Part shown: positions 25,304 to 32,066 of the stretch, one piece after another
Position numbering within the stretch: the stretch's first letter is position 1
How the letters are laid out: each line of letters begins with the position of its first letter
Source of the DNA: Tychonema bourrellyi FEM_GT703
GTDB taxonomy: Bacteria; Cyanobacteriota; Cyanobacteriia; Cyanobacteriales; Microcoleaceae
Assembly: GCF_002412335.2 (NCBI RefSeq)
Contig: NZ_NXIB02000024.1
Span: 1 to 32,702 of the forward strand
Direction: 5' to 3'
DNA length: 32,702 nt
The notes under the pieces: generated by a model
Databases searched by the model: none
Told to the model about the DNA's origin: nothing
The model's input: only the letters and a program-made list of their open reading frames with translations
Made by a program: the position numbers and the translations under genes

Positions 25304-25375
25304 GGGGGAATAGCGAAGGGTACGAGGGAAATCTCGAAGGCCCGATCGCCGAATAGTCAATCCCCTAACCTCGGT
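25304..25375 (+). promoter_or_regulatory. Structured rlpA leader, candidate c-di-AMP (ydaO/yuaA-like) riboswitch
   Basis: Nested complementary segments are seen directly: gggga/tcccc (about 25305-25309 with 25361-25365), gcga/tcgc (25313-25316, 25346-25349), ggg/ccc (25318-25320, 25341-25343), and cgagg/tctcg around a GAAA tetraloop (25323-25327, 25332-25336). Sequence marks gcggggga, aggg, cccga and ctaacctcg occur in the order I remember for the ydaO/yuaA class, which precedes cell-wall genes such as rlpA. The ggggugaauc segment of that class is missing and the element is short, so the class assignment is tentative. Its 3' end touches the predicted start codon. Confidence 0.5.
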
Positions 25376-25380
25376 TGGTA

Positions 25381-26442
25381 ATGGCTCTTCACAAAAATGG
25401 ACGTATGAAGGAAAAATTTGTTGGTAGTCTACTCGCTGTCCTGTTAGTTCCTGCATTGGGAACGGCCTCATCTTGTCATGCACAAGCAACTGATGCCTCC
25501 GGGCCAAACTTTCAGGGAAACAAGCAAGTAGTTTTCACCCAACAGTCCCCGCAATTAAAGGTGACTAGGGTCGAAGCAGAAAAAGTCGGACAATATCAGT
25601 ACCAAGCAAGAGCTGATATTGAATCTAACTCGATCGCCAAAATTCAGTCCCACGAATTGGAAGGGCGACAAGCAGCGACAGTGTACCTGCGAAATATTCC
25701 AGTTATCACTTTTCTAGACGAGAGTCCCGAAACAAACACCAAAATCGGAAAAACCGATACCAAGGCATCGAAGCCCTCGGACAGCAAAAAGTCCAGCAAT
25801 TCCAACAACTCAGAAACCGACCCAGTGTGGCGGGCATCAAGCTTAGCAGCAAGACTCAATCAGTTGGCGCGCAACAACGTTGACCCAAACAGTATTACCG
25901 TCAAGTGGGAAAAGGGCGATCGCTACCTAATCCAGGCAAACGGCGAGGAATTGGTAGACATCAACGCCAAAACCATTCTCCCCGACACCACCAGCGACTT
26001 TAGCCGAGATGCCCTTCAAGTAACCAATCGGCTACGCCGACTCCTGGGTAACGCCGCACCGCTGGGAGAAATACTAGGCAAACCCCAACCAGAACGGCCT
26101 GTGCTATCCATTGGGTCAGTTCAAGTTCGGATTAATGGCTGGGCTTCCTGGTACGGCCCAGGATTTGACGGCAACCTCAGCGCCAGTGGCGAACGTTTCA
26201 ACCAAAATGCCTTGACAGCAGCCCACCGCAACTTGCCCTTTGGAACTCTAGTAATGGTGAAAAATCTAGACAACGGCCGTACAGTCGTTGTTCGGATCAA
26301 TGACCGTGGGCCCTATGTGGGCAATCGCGTGATTGACTTGTCCGCAGGTGCCGCCAGCGTGCTCGGCATGATGAGCAGTGGTGTTGCGAGAGTGGAAATA
26401 GAAGTCATGGCACCAAATTCGGCAGAAACTGTTGGACGGTGA
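25381..26442 (+). CDS. rlpA: RlpA family septal/peptidoglycan-acting protein
   Basis: A 353-residue secreted protein. An N-terminal signal peptide (MKEKFVGSLLAVLLVPALGT, cleavage likely after SCHAQA) is followed by a low-complexity Ser/Asn/Lys linker (residues ~120-145) and a C-terminal double-psi beta-barrel of the RlpA/expansin type: GWASWYGPGFDGNLSASGER (Asp at the usual active position), LTAAHRNLPFGTLVMVKNL, VVVRINDRGPYVGNRVIDLS. Proteins of this family act on, or bind, denuded glycan strands at septa; a SPOR domain is absent. The ATG at 25381 was used; the ATG at 25405 gives a more compact signal peptide and leaves the whole structured leader untranslated, so it is a real alternative. 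A TTG at 25375 is unlikely. Confidence 0.9.
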   Translation: MALHKNGRMKEKFVGSLLAVLLVPALGTASSCHAQATDASGPNFQGNKQVVFTQQSPQLKVTRVEAEKVGQYQYQARADIESNSIAKIQSHELEGRQAATVYLRNIPVITFLDESPETNTKIGKTDTKASKPSDSKKSSNSNNSETDPVWRASSLAARLNQLARNNVDPNSITVKWEKGDRYLIQANGEELVDINAKTILPDTTSDFSRDALQVTNRLRRLLGNAAPLGEILGKPQPERPVLSIGSVQVRINGWASWYGPGFDGNLSASGERFNQNALTAAHRNLPFGTLVMVKNLDNGRTVVVRINDRGPYVGNRVIDLSAGAASVLGMMSSGVARVEIEVMAPNSAETVGR

Positions 26443-26490
26443 ACGCTACTCTGAGGGACAATACAGACGAATGCCTTCAGGAGTTGATTC

Positions 26491-28116
26491 GTGCGCCTGT
26501 TTACGACGATCGCAGCCCTACGCTGCTACTTAAATTCACAAAAATCTGCTGCATCGCATTTACAAATCGGTTTAGTGCCGACGATGGGAGCTTTGCACAG
26601 CGGACATTTGAGCTTGATCCAGCGGGCTAGACAAGAAAATGCGATCGTCGTGGTCAGCATTTTTGTCAACCCGCTGCAATTTGGACCCAAAGAGGATTTT
26701 CAAGATTATCCTCGCAATTTGGAGCAAGACCGGCTGTTGTGCGAACAAGCTGGGGTTGATGTAATTTTTGCTCCTTCAGAACTAGAAATGTTTGGGAAGT
26801 CGGGTATCGATGCAGGGAACTCTGAGAGTCCTGTTTTGTACGGGCGAATGGCCATTCGCCCCTACACGGGCGAATGGCCATTCGCCCCTACATCTTTGAC
26901 TCAAGTTGTGCCACCAGTGGCGATGACATCGGTTTTGTGCGGAAAGTCCAGGCCTGGTCACTTTCAGGGCGTAGCACTTATCGTCACTAAACTTTTGAGT
27001 TTAGTGCAGCCGACGAGAGCTTATTTCGGTCAAAAAGATGCCCAGCAGGTAGCAATTATTCGGCAATTAGTGGTAGATTTTAATATGCCTGTAGAGATTG
27101 TGGCTTGTCCGATCGCCCGTGAAGCTTCGGGACTGGCAATGAGTTCTCGCAATCAATATTTAACACAAGAGCAAAAACAGCAAGCATCCGTACTCTATCG
27201 CGCTCTACAGCAAGGGTTGAAAAGTTTTGGTTCAGGGCGTCGCACTGCGGAAGTAATACTCGCTGTAGTCAAAGCAGAAGTCGCTCAGGAGTCAGCAATC
27301 AAGCTTGAGTATGCAGAACTCGTCGATCCCAACTCTCTGATACCATTGTCAGTTGTGAAAACGGCGGGACTTTTAGCTGTGGCCGCCAAAATCGGCTCTA
27401 CTAGGTTGATTGACAATATAATTATGAGAAATCGTCTGCCAATTGTGGCGATCGACGGGCCGGCCGGATCTGGCAAATCTACAGTAACTAGGAAAGTCGC
27501 CCAAGTTCTAGGCTTATCTTATCTGGATACGGGAGCGATGTATCGAGCCGTGACGTGGCTGGTGATGACCACAAACACGCCAATTTCCGACGAATTTGCG
27601 ATCGCCGAATTAGTCAATTCGAGTTATTTGGAATACAATCTCGATCCTGCATCGGGTTTGACATTAAAGATTAACGGCGAAGATGTAACCGAAGCAATTC
27701 GTAGTTTGGAAGTGACAGCCCGCGTCTCAGAAATTGCGGCGGTTCCCGCCGTGCGAGAATTTTTGGTTGAACAGCAACGACGTTGTGGGAAAATAGGTGG
27801 AATTGTCGCAGAAGGTCGTGATATAGGTACTAACGTGTTTCCTGATGCGGAATTGAAGATTTTTTTAACAGCTTCGGTAAAAGAGCGATCGCGCCGACGG
27901 CTGTTAGAGCTCAAAGATGGCGATCGGGCCAACACCAGTTTGGAACAATTGGAACGGGACATCGCCCTGCGAGACGAAAAGGATAGTACCCGCGAGGTGT
28001 CACCTTTGCGTAAAGCGGCGGATGCTGTGGAAATTGAAACAGACGGTTTAACTATTACCGAAGTGATCGATCGGATTGTCGGCTTATACAAACAGAGAAT
28101 AGTTAATAGTTATTAG
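26491..28116 (+). CDS. panC/cmk: Bifunctional pantoate-beta-alanine ligase / cytidylate kinase
   Basis: A 541-residue fusion typical of cyanobacteria. Residues 1-~310 are PanC, forming pantothenate from pantoate, beta-alanine and ATP: VPTMGALHSGHLSLIQRA (HIGH-type site), SIFVNPLQFGPKEDFQDYPR and AYFGQKDAQQ. Residues ~315-541 are cytidylate kinase: AIDGPAGSGKSTVTRKVAQ (P-loop), YLDTGAMYRAVT and EGRDIGTNVFPDAELKIFL. The GTG start has AGGAG 7 nt upstream (26479-26483). Residues ~103-133, between FAPSELEMFG and SLTQVVPP, are longer than in other PanC proteins I recall and are partly encoded by two copies of a 20-bp palindromic repeat, with no loss of frame. The gene starts 48 bp after rlpA and may share its transcript. 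Confidence 0.95.
   Translation: MRLFTTIAALRCYLNSQKSAASHLQIGLVPTMGALHSGHLSLIQRARQENAIVVVSIFVNPLQFGPKEDFQDYPRNLEQDRLLCEQAGVDVIFAPSELEMFGKSGIDAGNSESPVLYGRMAIRPYTGEWPFAPTSLTQVVPPVAMTSVLCGKSRPGHFQGVALIVTKLLSLVQPTRAYFGQKDAQQVAIIRQLVVDFNMPVEIVACPIAREASGLAMSSRNQYLTQEQKQQASVLYRALQQGLKSFGSGRRTAEVILAVVKAEVAQESAIKLEYAELVDPNSLIPLSVVKTAGLLAVAAKIGSTRLIDNIIMRNRLPIVAIDGPAGSGKSTVTRKVAQVLGLSYLDTGAMYRAVTWLVMTTNTPISDEFAIAELVNSSYLEYNLDPASGLTLKINGEDVTEAIRSLEVTARVSEIAAVPAVREFLVEQQRRCGKIGGIVAEGRDIGTNVFPDAELKIFLTASVKERSRRRLLELKDGDRANTSLEQLERDIALRDEKDSTREVSPLRKAADAVEIETDGLTITEVIDRIVGLYKQRIVNSY
26842..26887. repeat. Two copies of a 20-bp palindrome inside panC
   Basis: The perfect palindrome gggcgaatggccattcgccc occurs at 26842-26861 and 26868-26887, joined by cctaca. 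It encodes residues ~117-133 ([17 protein letters not shown]) in two different frames of the repeat. A third copy lies outside genes at 28130-28149. The spacing keeps the PanC frame open. Confidence 0.95.
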
Positions 28117-28129
28117 TTATTGGTGGTAG

Positions 28130-28149
28130 GGGCGAATGGCCATTCGCCC
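28130..28149. repeat. Third copy of the 20-bp palindrome, intergenic
   Basis: gggcgaatggccattcgccc lies 13 bp after the panC-cmk stop, preceded by ggtag and followed by gtact. It is identical to the two copies within panC and may also help to end the transcript. Confidence 0.93.
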
Positions 28150-28170
28150 GTACTGGTTATTGGTTAACAA

Positions 28171-28275
28171 TGCCCGATTCCCGATGCCCGATTCCCAATG
28201 CCCAATGCCCAATGCCCAATTCCCAATGCCCGATTCCCAATGCCCGATTCCCGATGCCCGATTCCCAATTCCCAA
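28171..28275. repeat. STRR array, fifteen heptamers
   Basis: Fifteen consecutive 7-bp units of TGCCCGA, TTCCCGA, TGCCCAA and TTCCCAA fill the gap before the polysaccharide deacetylase gene. The array is open in the frame of that gene, so a gene finder may extend the protein to an ATG at 28170 and add 46 artificial residues rich in Pro, Asn and Cys. Confidence 0.95.
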
Positions 28276-28307
28276 TTAACTATATAAGGTGTGAAGGAGA
28301 TCAAAAA

Positions 28308-29243
28308 GTGGAAAACTTCAAACGGATTTTGAGGCGGCGAAAAACTTTCATCGTTGCTTTTATAGCAGCCTTGGGAAGTTTTGTAATAGGCGTGACGTTG
28401 CCGATGAACTCGCGAGGAAACCAGCAGCCAGCCCTCTCGCAGGCCCAACTCGTGACGGTATCCGAGTCACAAGCAAAACAACCGAAATCTGATGTTAATA
28501 ATTTAAAAGAGTCGATCGGAGAGAAAGTTGAGTTTTCCGAAAAGGCGATCGATCAATTGCAGGAGAGTCGCTTTCAATCGACAATACCATCCCAGTTTGA
28601 GGGTACAACCCTGCGTGAGGCAAAACTTGACTCGCGCCAAAAGGCGATCGCCCTGACATTTGACGACGGCCCCTGGCCCACGACGACTACACAAGTCCTC
28701 GATATTCTCAAGAAAAACAATATTAAAGCTACTTTCTTCTGGGTGGGAAGATATCTGCAAGTTTATCCAGAAATAGGTAAACAAGTCGCGGCGGCTGGTC
28801 ACGCGATCGGCAATCATACTTGGAACCACCAATACATTAAATATAACGAAGACGATGCTGCTCGCGAGATCGATCGCACGACATCATTAATTGAGGAAGT
28901 AACAGGTATCAAAACATCTATGTTCCGCCCGCCTGGAGGAATTTTAAACAATGGATTAGTCGCTTATGCTCAAAAGAAAAATTATACAGTTGTGATGTGG
29001 TCTGCTGATTCTTTAGATTGGCGCACTGCTACGCAATCGTTGATGGAAAATGTGATGCGGCAGGCAGATTCTGGGGGTATTGTGCTGATGCACGACGGCG
29101 GCGGTAATCGATCGAAGACTGTAGAGGCTTTGCCCGATATTATTGCTAAATTCCGAAAAAAAGGGTATACATTCGTGACAGTGCCGGAGTTATTAAAGAT
29201 GCAGGAAAATGATTTAAAAAATCAGAAAACAGCACAAAAATAA
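28308..29243 (+). CDS. Polysaccharide deacetylase (NodB domain, CE4 family)
   Basis: A 311-residue membrane-anchored or secreted protein. The start is placed at the GTG at 28308 because AAGGAG lies 8 nt upstream; the longer ATG version reads through the STRR array. An N-terminal anchor or signal ([20 protein letters not shown]) is followed by a ~85-residue linker and the NodB domain: [12 protein letters not shown] with the catalytic Asp and metal Asp, [11 protein letters not shown] with the two metal His residues, [15 protein letters not shown] and IVLMHDGGG with the catalytic-base partner His. All CE4 motifs are present, so it should remove N-acetyl groups from peptidoglycan or another glycan in the envelope. 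Confidence 0.93.
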   Translation: MENFKRILRRRKTFIVAFIAALGSFVIGVTLPMNSRGNQQPALSQAQLVTVSESQAKQPKSDVNNLKESIGEKVEFSEKAIDQLQESRFQSTIPSQFEGTTLREAKLDSRQKAIALTFDDGPWPTTTTQVLDILKKNNIKATFFWVGRYLQVYPEIGKQVAAAGHAIGNHTWNHQYIKYNEDDAAREIDRTTSLIEEVTGIKTSMFRPPGGILNNGLVAYAQKKNYTVVMWSADSLDWRTATQSLMENVMRQADSGGIVLMHDGGGNRSKTVEALPDIIAKFRKKGYTFVTVPELLKMQENDLKNQKTAQK

Positions 29244-29332
29244 AAATTTGGAAAAGTCATGCTGTTGTAATACAGCGTATTCCAGGTTTATAGGTACTAA
29301 GCTGTGGTGCATCTAGATTGCTTATAGTATTA

Positions 29333-29377
29333 GAGGGGAGAGGGGAGATGGGAGATGGGGAGATAGGGAGATGGGGA
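29333..29377. repeat. STRR-like gggagat tract
   Basis: Six or so imperfect units of gggagat/ggggagat lie in the convergent gap between the deacetylase and oxidoreductase genes. The tract is strongly purine-biased on the plus strand. Confidence 0.85.
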
Positions 29378-29412
29378 TTTAATAGTCAAACAGCAGTCTC
29401 TGACTGGGTTTG

Positions 29413-29455
29413 ACGTTAAGTTGATACTAATGGGCACTGCCGTGTCCTCTATATC
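29413..29455. repeat. End fragment of the 9.2-kb MITE family overlapping an oxidoreductase stop codon
   Basis: Read on the minus strand, this stretch (agatatagaggacacggcag, then tgcccattagtatcaactta) matches 9268-9307 with about four differences. The TAG stop of the adjacent minus-strand gene (29449-29451) lies within its gatatagagga part. Confidence 0.85.
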
Positions 29456-30483
29456 TGAGAATTCACCCAAACCGACGCCGCTAAACCCGATCGCAAAGCA
29501 GCTTCTATTTGCCCTTCCCCGCACAAATCCCCCGCACAAACCAACGGCAAAGTCCCCGCAGCAGGCAAACAAGAAACAGGCAAAGGATTACGACAAAAAG
29601 CATAGCGCCAGCGGTGAACCTGGAACCATTCAGGCTGTTTTAGCCAAGGCATTAAATTTTCAGAAGTGCGATCGAGCAAATGCTGACCAACACTAGACAA
29701 ATCCGTAGCTTCAAAATAACATTCTGCAAAACTTGCGCTACTGTGCACCACAAACACAGGCTGAGGTGATTCCAGTCGTTTGCTGCTATCTAAACCAATC
29801 CAAGCGAGTTCAGAATTATCGGTAAAACTAACAGTTTTCCACTGTGAATTTAGAATACTTAAATCTTGTTCATGTTCCGCAGAATAGCCAGCCATAACTG
29901 TTATGCAAGGGTCATACTCAACCGATCGCAATTTGTCAAGAAAATCAGGCGATAAACCAATTTCCGAAGTCAAAAACATCAAAGCTTGCGGCGCAGGAAT
30001 TGCTACTACAATAGACTTAGCAATCAATTCTTGAGGTCTCTCGAAATTGTCATCAGTAACTTCCAGGGAAAGCCGCCACAATTGGCTGTCAGTAGCAGAA
30101 ATAGCTTGTACGCGGCGGCCAGACCAAATTTCTAAACCCTCAGCCAGATACTTACCTACAGCATTCATTCCCGCAGGTGCAACATAACAGGAATTAGGGC
30201 TAGAAAAAAGTTCTCCTTGTCGGAATTCACAGACAGTATCAGTCCAGAGTTTCAGGATATTGCGATCGAGCAAAACATCAATTAACCCCTGCACCGCATC
30301 TCCCTGCCGTTCCAGATAGCGAGCCCCATGATCGGCTCTAGTACCATTGACGCGGCGAGTAGCCACTCTCCCACCCACACCGCGAGACTTTTCAACAACC
30401 ACCACAGAATAACCTGCCAGACGCAACTGATTCGCGCAAATCAGCCCCGCCATACCCGCACCAATCACCGCAACATCAAACAT
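29449..30483 (-). CDS. NAD(P)/FAD-dependent oxidoreductase (renalase-like amine oxidase fold)
   Basis: A 344-residue flavoprotein. The N-terminus has the dinucleotide-binding motif VAVIGAGMAGLICANQLRLA, the acidic strand end VVVVEKSRGVGGRVATRR and ADHGARYL, as in renalase and related flavin monooxygenase-like proteins. The C-terminal motif PLVCAGDLCGEGQIEAALRS binds the FAD pyrophosphate and closes the fold. Substrate is unknown; the central part (residues ~150-290) is not diagnostic. The C-terminal codons (VNSQI, TAG) lie in a dispersed repeat, so the original end may have been replaced. It begins next to a GAAGGAA repeat tract. Confidence 0.9.
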   Translation of the reverse strand: MFDVAVIGAGMAGLICANQLRLAGYSVVVVEKSRGVGGRVATRRVNGTRADHGARYLERQGDAVQGLIDVLLDRNILKLWTDTVCEFRQGELFSSPNSCYVAPAGMNAVGKYLAEGLEIWSGRRVQAISATDSQLWRLSLEVTDDNFERPQELIAKSIVVAIPAPQALMFLTSEIGLSPDFLDKLRSVEYDPCITVMAGYSAEHEQDLSILNSQWKTVSFTDNSELAWIGLDSSKRLESPQPVFVVHSSASFAECYFEATDLSSVGQHLLDRTSENLMPWLKQPEWFQVHRWRYAFCRNPLPVSCLPAAGTLPLVCAGDLCGEGQIEAALRSGLAASVWVNSQI

Positions 30484-30488
30484 ATAAA

Positions 30489-30514
30489 AGAAGGAAGAAG
30501 GAAGAAGGAAGAAA
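30489..30514. repeat. STRR GAAGGAA tract
   Basis: Between three and four units of gaaggaa/gaagaag-type heptamers lie directly upstream of the oxidoreductase ATG. The same heptamers occur in frame in the O-antigen-ligase-like gene at 32673-32702. Confidence 0.85.
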
Positions 30515-30547
30515 TTAGGATACGGCTTGGCATAAATCCCTACAATA

Positions 30548-30787
30548 TTATTTTGGGTAGGGACACGGCATTGCTTTGGACTCTTTCATTCCTTTTTCCC
30601 AATCAAAATCCCGATGACCTATTTCTTTGAGAGATTGTTGACCGATTTCTAATTCTTTTTCAATAGCCTCTAAATCTAAGTTTAAAAAATCCTGTAGATG
30701 CTGTTTGAGATTGAAACTATCTTGCCAGTATCCCTGCAAAAAAGACGGCGCAACAGAAGAAGACATCTCAAGACAATCCAAACTCAT
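30548..30787 (-). pseudogene. Probable N-terminal remnant of a larger gene, cut by a repeat
   Basis: The ORF from the ATG at 30787 encodes 79 residues. The part SFLQGYWQDSFNLKQHLQDF, LNLDLEAIEKELEIGQQSLK and EIGHRDFDWEK looks like a conserved protein start; from memory it resembles the N-terminus of cyanobacterial class I SAM-dependent methyltransferases, but I cannot confirm it. After DWEK the frame runs into an inverted repeat (tccctac...gtaggga, about 30537-30566) that encodes AMPCPYPK and the stop. The expected downstream part is absent, because the oxidoreductase gene begins 64 bp later. It could instead be a genuine small protein. Confidence 0.45.
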
Positions 30788-30859
30788 TATATAATTAACT
30801 GAGCTTTTTGGACAAAACGACACTAAATTATTTTTCCTTTGTTTATAACCAATAAAATA

Positions 30860-31039
30860 GTGGAGAGTTTAGGACAACTGTTTGAGTTCTTAATCTGCGG
30901 AGTTGCAGGCGTACCCTGGGTTTCGTGGTATCTAGGTTTGGGACGATGTTTCAGACGATTTGAGATTTTCGGTGTCAAGAAACCAAATTACTTGATTGTC
31001 ACCCGTGATCGCATCGCCCTGCGTCAGGTAGTAGAATAA
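30860..31039 (+). CDS. Small hypothetical protein
   Basis: The frame from the GTG at 30860 encodes 59 residues (ESLGQLFEFLICGVAGVPWV, then SWYLGLGRCFRRFEIFGVKK); a TTG at 30839 would add seven. One hydrophobic stretch (FEFLICGVAGVPWVSWYLGL) may be a membrane segment, followed by a basic tail. No family was recognised. No ribosome binding site is clear. The composition looks protein-like and not like a repeat, but the call is uncertain. Confidence 0.4.
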   Translation: MESLGQLFEFLICGVAGVPWVSWYLGLGRCFRRFEIFGVKKPNYLIVTRDRIALRQVVE

Positions 31040-31130
31040 GGGACAGCACGAATCCGTGATAAGACCTGTTTTAAAAATCCCACTGTAGAAAAACTCCCAA
31101 GCCCGATGGTTGTCAAACAGCAGTAATCTT

Positions 31131-31163
31131 CAATCCAAAATCCAAAATCTCAAATCTCAAATC
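31131..31163. repeat. Intergenic STRR tract of the AATCCAA/AATCTCA type
   Basis: About five heptamers (caatccaaaatccaaaatct and continuation) lie upstream of the YaaW-family gene. It is the intergenic counterpart of the tracts inside tamB at 4531-5454. Confidence 0.85.
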
Positions 31164-31184
31164 GTATAAGCGAGGGCAAAAATC

Positions 31185-32030
31185 TTGGACGAACTCAGAG
31201 CAGCGCTAGAATTGGCAACAGAAGAAGAATTGCAACAACTAACAGAACTCCTGTTCAGCCGGAGGTTTAACCCTTTAGATTACGTGCAAACCCCTGCACC
31301 GATAGATGTACAAAGTCGCGATCGCGAAGCTTGGCTAGACGCGGTAGAACAGCGGTTTCGCTACCTATCAGCGGACGGATTGACGGTACTCAGAGGGCGG
31401 ACTGAACAAGTAACTTACAGACAAACACTGATTCAAGTTTGTCGCTATCTCAAAATTCCCTATCCCAAACAGTTGTCAACCACCGACTTAGAAGCCGAAG
31501 TATTTCTACACTTAATGGGCCACGCCTGGAAGCAGTTACCTTCCGAAGAAAAACGAGCATTGACAGTGAGAGTTCAACGAGCGATAGTTGATTCCAAACT
31601 CTCCGAACCTCTGCCAATTTCTGCGGAAAAAGACCCTTTGGGTTTACTTTTTAAAGGTGGGAGCGCTTTAGCTGTTAGTTCGATCGTCAAACCAGTATTG
31701 CTCAAACTAATGGCCCATCAATTTGCCCTGCATTTTGCCACCTACGAAATGGCAAAACAAGCAGTGATTACAGGTGGAACAGCAGCAGCAACCCAGTTTC
31801 AAAATTATGTCGCAATTCAGACAGCGCGGCGTGGGATGGCGACAAGTGCCGCTCGTTACGGCGCGACACGAAGCGTGTTTTCGTTTCTCGGCCCGGTGCT
31901 GTGGACGTGGTTTTTAGCTGATTTGGGCTGGCGATCGATTTCAACTAATTACGCTCGGATTATTCCGACCATTTTTGCCTTAGCTCAAATTCGATTAACG
32001 CGATCGGAATGTGCTTGGGAATTAGCCTAA
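31185..32030 (+). CDS. YaaW family (UPF0174-like) protein
   Basis: A 281-residue protein. The start is a TTG with GAGGG 9 nt upstream (31172-31176). The N-terminus (ELRAALELATEEELQQLTEL) is like the DUF3944/YaaW start that reads 'L..A..EDL..L...L', followed by a helical middle region (EAEVFLHLMGHAWKQLPSEE). The C-terminal third has glycine/alanine-rich hydrophobic stretches (GGSALAVSSIVKPVLLKLMA, SVFSFLGPVLWTWFLADLGW) suggesting membrane association. Function is unknown. A putative O-antigen-ligase-like gene follows 36 bp downstream, so the two may be co-transcribed. Confidence 0.72.
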   Translation: MDELRAALELATEEELQQLTELLFSRRFNPLDYVQTPAPIDVQSRDREAWLDAVEQRFRYLSADGLTVLRGRTEQVTYRQTLIQVCRYLKIPYPKQLSTTDLEAEVFLHLMGHAWKQLPSEEKRALTVRVQRAIVDSKLSEPLPISAEKDPLGLLFKGGSALAVSSIVKPVLLKLMAHQFALHFATYEMAKQAVITGGTAAATQFQNYVAIQTARRGMATSAARYGATRSVFSFLGPVLWTWFLADLGWRSISTNYARIIPTIFALAQIRLTRSECAWELA

Positions 32031-32066
32031 AGCTTTGAGATGGTAGATTTTAAATTAGGAGTGTGA

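Noticed and set aside
28170-28307. Upstream extension of the deacetylase to an ATG
   Set aside because: It would translate the STRR array; the GTG at 28308 has a clear AAGGAG site.
28164-28448. 94-codon minus-strand ORF
   Set aside because: Its C-terminal half is the reverse of the STRR array ([11 protein letters not shown]) and it overlaps the deacetylase.
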